Shown here in pieces: positions 4,940 through 6,256 of a DNA stretch of 6,256 nucleotides (the first letter of the stretch is position 1; each line of letters begins with the position of its first letter). Source of the stretch: Acidobacteriota bacterium (GTDB lineage: Bacteria > Acidobacteriota > Terriglobia > Terriglobales > Acidobacteriaceae); assembly GCA_021781255.1 (NCBI GenBank), contig JAJXXG010000578.1, forward strand, positions 1 through 6,256. The letters run 5' to 3'. Under the pieces are notes generated by a model. The model did not search any database and was not told the DNA's origin. It worked only from the letters and a program-made list of their open reading frames with translations. The position numbers and the translations under genes were made by a program.

Positions 4940-5947
4940 ATGAGCAATATTCAAGGACTGGCGGCGCATGCGGCGGGAGCGGAGCTTTTGCCGTTCCGGT
5001 ACGATCCAGGGGAACTGCGTCCAAATGAAGTGGAGATCGCCATTACGCATTGCGGCATTTGCCACAGCGACCTGCACCTGATTTCAAATGACTGGGGCAT
5101 CAGCCAGTATCCGTTCATTCCGGGACATGAGATTATCGGCACGGTTGCGGCCGTGGGACCAGAGGTGCACGGACTGGAAGAAGGCCTTCGCGTGGGCCTT
5201 GGCTGGCAGTCAAACTGCTGCGGACGGTGCGAGTGGTGCATGAAGGGCATGGAAAATCTGTGCCCTGAGTCGGAAGGGACATGCGTGCACCGGCATGGCG
5301 GTTATGCGGACCGGGTGCGCGGGGATGCACGATTTGTGATTCCGATTCCGGACGAGCTGGAAAGCGAGCACGCAGCACCGCTGCTGTGTGGCGGCATTAC
5401 GGTCTACAACCCGATGCGAACGCACGGCGTCAATCCTTCGTCGCGTGTAGGCGTGGTGGGCATTGGCGGACTGGGCCACCTGGCCATCCAGTTTGCGCGT
5501 GTATTTGGCGCGGAGGTGACGGCGTTTTCCACATCGGCGGCCAAGGAAGACGAGGCGCGCAAGCTGGGTGCACACCGCTTTGTGAATACGCGCGAGAGCA
5601 AGCAGATGAAGGACGTGGCCGGCACGCAGGACTTTATCCTAAGCACGATTAACGCAGATATGGAATGGGCCGCATTGATGCAGGCGCTACGGCCGAATGG
5701 GACGCTGTGCTTTTTGGGCGTGCCGCCTTCGCCTGTGACGGTGCAGCCGTTTCCGCTCATCTCAGGCCTTCGAGCGATCACCGGCAGTCCCATTGGAAGC
5801 CCGCACCGCCTGCGCGAGATGATGGACGTGGCTGCGCGGCACGGCGTGAAGGCACAGACAGAGCGCTTTGCGATGGCGAAGGCCAACGAGGCGATTGAAA
5901 AGGTGAAGAGAAACAAGGTTCGCTACCGGGCAGTGTTGGCGAACTAA
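4940..5947 (+). CDS. ahr: NADPH-dependent zinc alcohol dehydrogenase/aldehyde reductase, Ahr (YjgB)-like
   Basis: This 335-residue cytoplasmic medium-chain dehydrogenase aligns nearly end to end with E. coli Ahr (339 residues), sharing YDPGELRP, CGICHSDL, WG-SQYP, PLLCGGITV and RVGV-GIGGLGH. It should reduce aldehydes to alcohols, with a broad range including medium and long aliphatic aldehydes. Catalytic zinc ligands are Cys38, His63 (in GHE, with Glu64) and Cys150. Structural zinc ligands are Cys94, Cys97, Cys100 and Cys108. The Rossmann glycine motif is GIGGLG at 174-179. The STSAAK segment (197-202) after the second strand, with Ser/Thr in place of an acidic residue, fits NADP(H) preference as in the cinnamyl-alcohol dehydrogenase group. 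The start matches that of Ahr, but the ribosome site is weak: GAGGA is 13 bases upstream. It follows the S55 gene by 97 bp and ends just before a strong terminator. Confidence 0.93.
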   Translation: MSNIQGLAAHAAGAELLPFRYDPGELRPNEVEIAITHCGICHSDLHLISNDWGISQYPFIPGHEIIGTVAAVGPEVHGLEEGLRVGLGWQSNCCGRCEWCMKGMENLCPESEGTCVHRHGGYADRVRGDARFVIPIPDELESEHAAPLLCGGITVYNPMRTHGVNPSSRVGVVGIGGLGHLAIQFARVFGAEVTAFSTSAAKEDEARKLGAHRFVNTRESKQMKDVAGTQDFILSTINADMEWAALMQALRPNGTLCFLGVPPSPVTVQPFPLISGLRAITGSPIGSPHRLREMMDVAARHGVKAQTERFAMAKANEAIEKVKRNKVRYRAVLAN

Positions 5948-5958
5948 AGGGACGACGG

Positions 5959-5995
5959 CGAAAGGACGCGCACAGAGCGCGTCCTTTCGTATTTT
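5959..5995 (+). terminator. Strong intrinsic terminator after the aldehyde reductase gene
   Basis: CGAAAGGACGCGC (5959-5971) and GCGCGTCCTTTCG (5977-5989) form a perfect 13-bp stem with a 5-base loop (acaga), followed by TATTTT at 5990-5995. It begins 12 bases after the stop at 5947. It separates this unit from the S4-domain gene that starts 40 bases further on. Confidence 0.93.
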
Positions 5996-6034
5996 GCGGG
6001 TTGCAATTCTGCGGGATGAGTTGCGAGGGACACG

Positions 6035-6256
6035 ATGAACGGCGTGCGGATGGACAAGTGGCTGTGGGCGGCTCGGTTCTTCAAGACGCGCGCTCTGGCG
6101 TCAAAGGCCTGCGAGCTTGGGCGCGTGCAGTCCAATGGCGTGGAGGCCAAGCCGGCCCGCGACGTACACCCGAGAGACATGCTGCACGTGAAGAATGAGG
6201 GCGGGGAGTTCGAAATTGAAGTCCTGGCTCTGAGTGAAATCCGCGGACCCGCCGCC
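6035..6256 (+). CDS. hslR: S4-domain RNA-binding protein, Hsp15 (HslR) family, 5' part
   Basis: The first 74 codons of a gene are cut by the window end, and the frame is still open at 6256. The protein begins MNGVRMDKWLWAARFFKTRA, almost the same as the E. coli Hsp15 segment RLDKWLWAARFYKTRALA. It continues through the S4 alpha-L motif (CELGRVQSNGVEAKPARDV) and the strand segment MLHVKNEGGEFEIEVLALSEIRGP. Hsp15 in E. coli is a heat-induced protein of 133 residues that binds 50S subunits carrying a stalled nascent chain and peptidyl-tRNA and helps recycle them. About half of the expected length is seen. GAGG (6025-6028) lies six bases before the ATG. An in-frame ATG at 6050 is possible but less well spaced. 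I see no clear promoter in the 39 bases after the preceding terminator. Confidence 0.92.
   Translation, partial: MNGVRMDKWLWAARFFKTRALASKACELGRVQSNGVEAKPARDVHPRDMLHVKNEGGEFEIEVLALSEIRGPAA

Noticed and set aside
6001..6198. Plus-strand frame at 6001-6198
   Set aside because: It is a shadow of the S4-domain gene, which reads from 6035 in another frame and matches Hsp15 closely.

Overview
The window looks like a piece of a GC-rich bacterial chromosome, most likely from an Acidobacteriota (Terriglobia-type) genome. The main evidence is a secreted protein of the VWFA-related family that is typical of that phylum, next to a secreted SpoIVB-type S55 protein of the long form common there. Codon use is rich in GCG, CCG, ACG and GTG throughout. 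I see no transposase, integrase, tRNA, rRNA or CRISPR array, and nothing suggesting an island.

Layout, left to right: (1) the 3' end of an unidentified plus-strand gene with a Gly/Pro/Thr-rich tail, stop at 155-157; (2) a perfect 12-bp bidirectional terminator; (3) an A-type iron-sulfur carrier (ErpA/IscA/HesB family) on the minus strand; (4) a divergent regulatory gap of about 400 bp with a candidate sigma70 promoter for erpA, G-rich DNA, and a CRP/FNR-like palindrome placed exactly as in a class II activated promoter for the next gene; (5) a 90-residue protein with two membrane segments; (6) a hairpin between convergent genes; (7) a secreted VWFA-related protein on the minus strand with a degenerate metal-binding (MIDAS) motif; (8) a divergent gap of about 285 bp carrying a 26-bp near-perfect dyad; (9) a secreted S55 (SpoIVB-like) protein on the plus strand whose catalytic-type motifs come in the opposite order to SpoIVB; (10) an NADPH-type zinc alcohol dehydrogenase/aldehyde reductase close to E. 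coli Ahr (YjgB); (11) a strong intrinsic terminator; (12) the first 74 codons of an S4-domain Hsp15 (HslR)-type RNA-binding protein, cut by the window end.

The genes alternate in strand and are mostly separated by hairpins, so they read as separate transcription units. The only likely same-strand linkage is S55 to the aldehyde reductase, where the 97-bp gap has no convincing terminator. The erpA, ahr and hslR genes are housekeeping or stress functions and show no obvious pathway link. The most interesting section is the divergent pair of exported proteins (VWFA-like and S55) sharing an intergenic dyad, together with the apparently permuted S55 domain.
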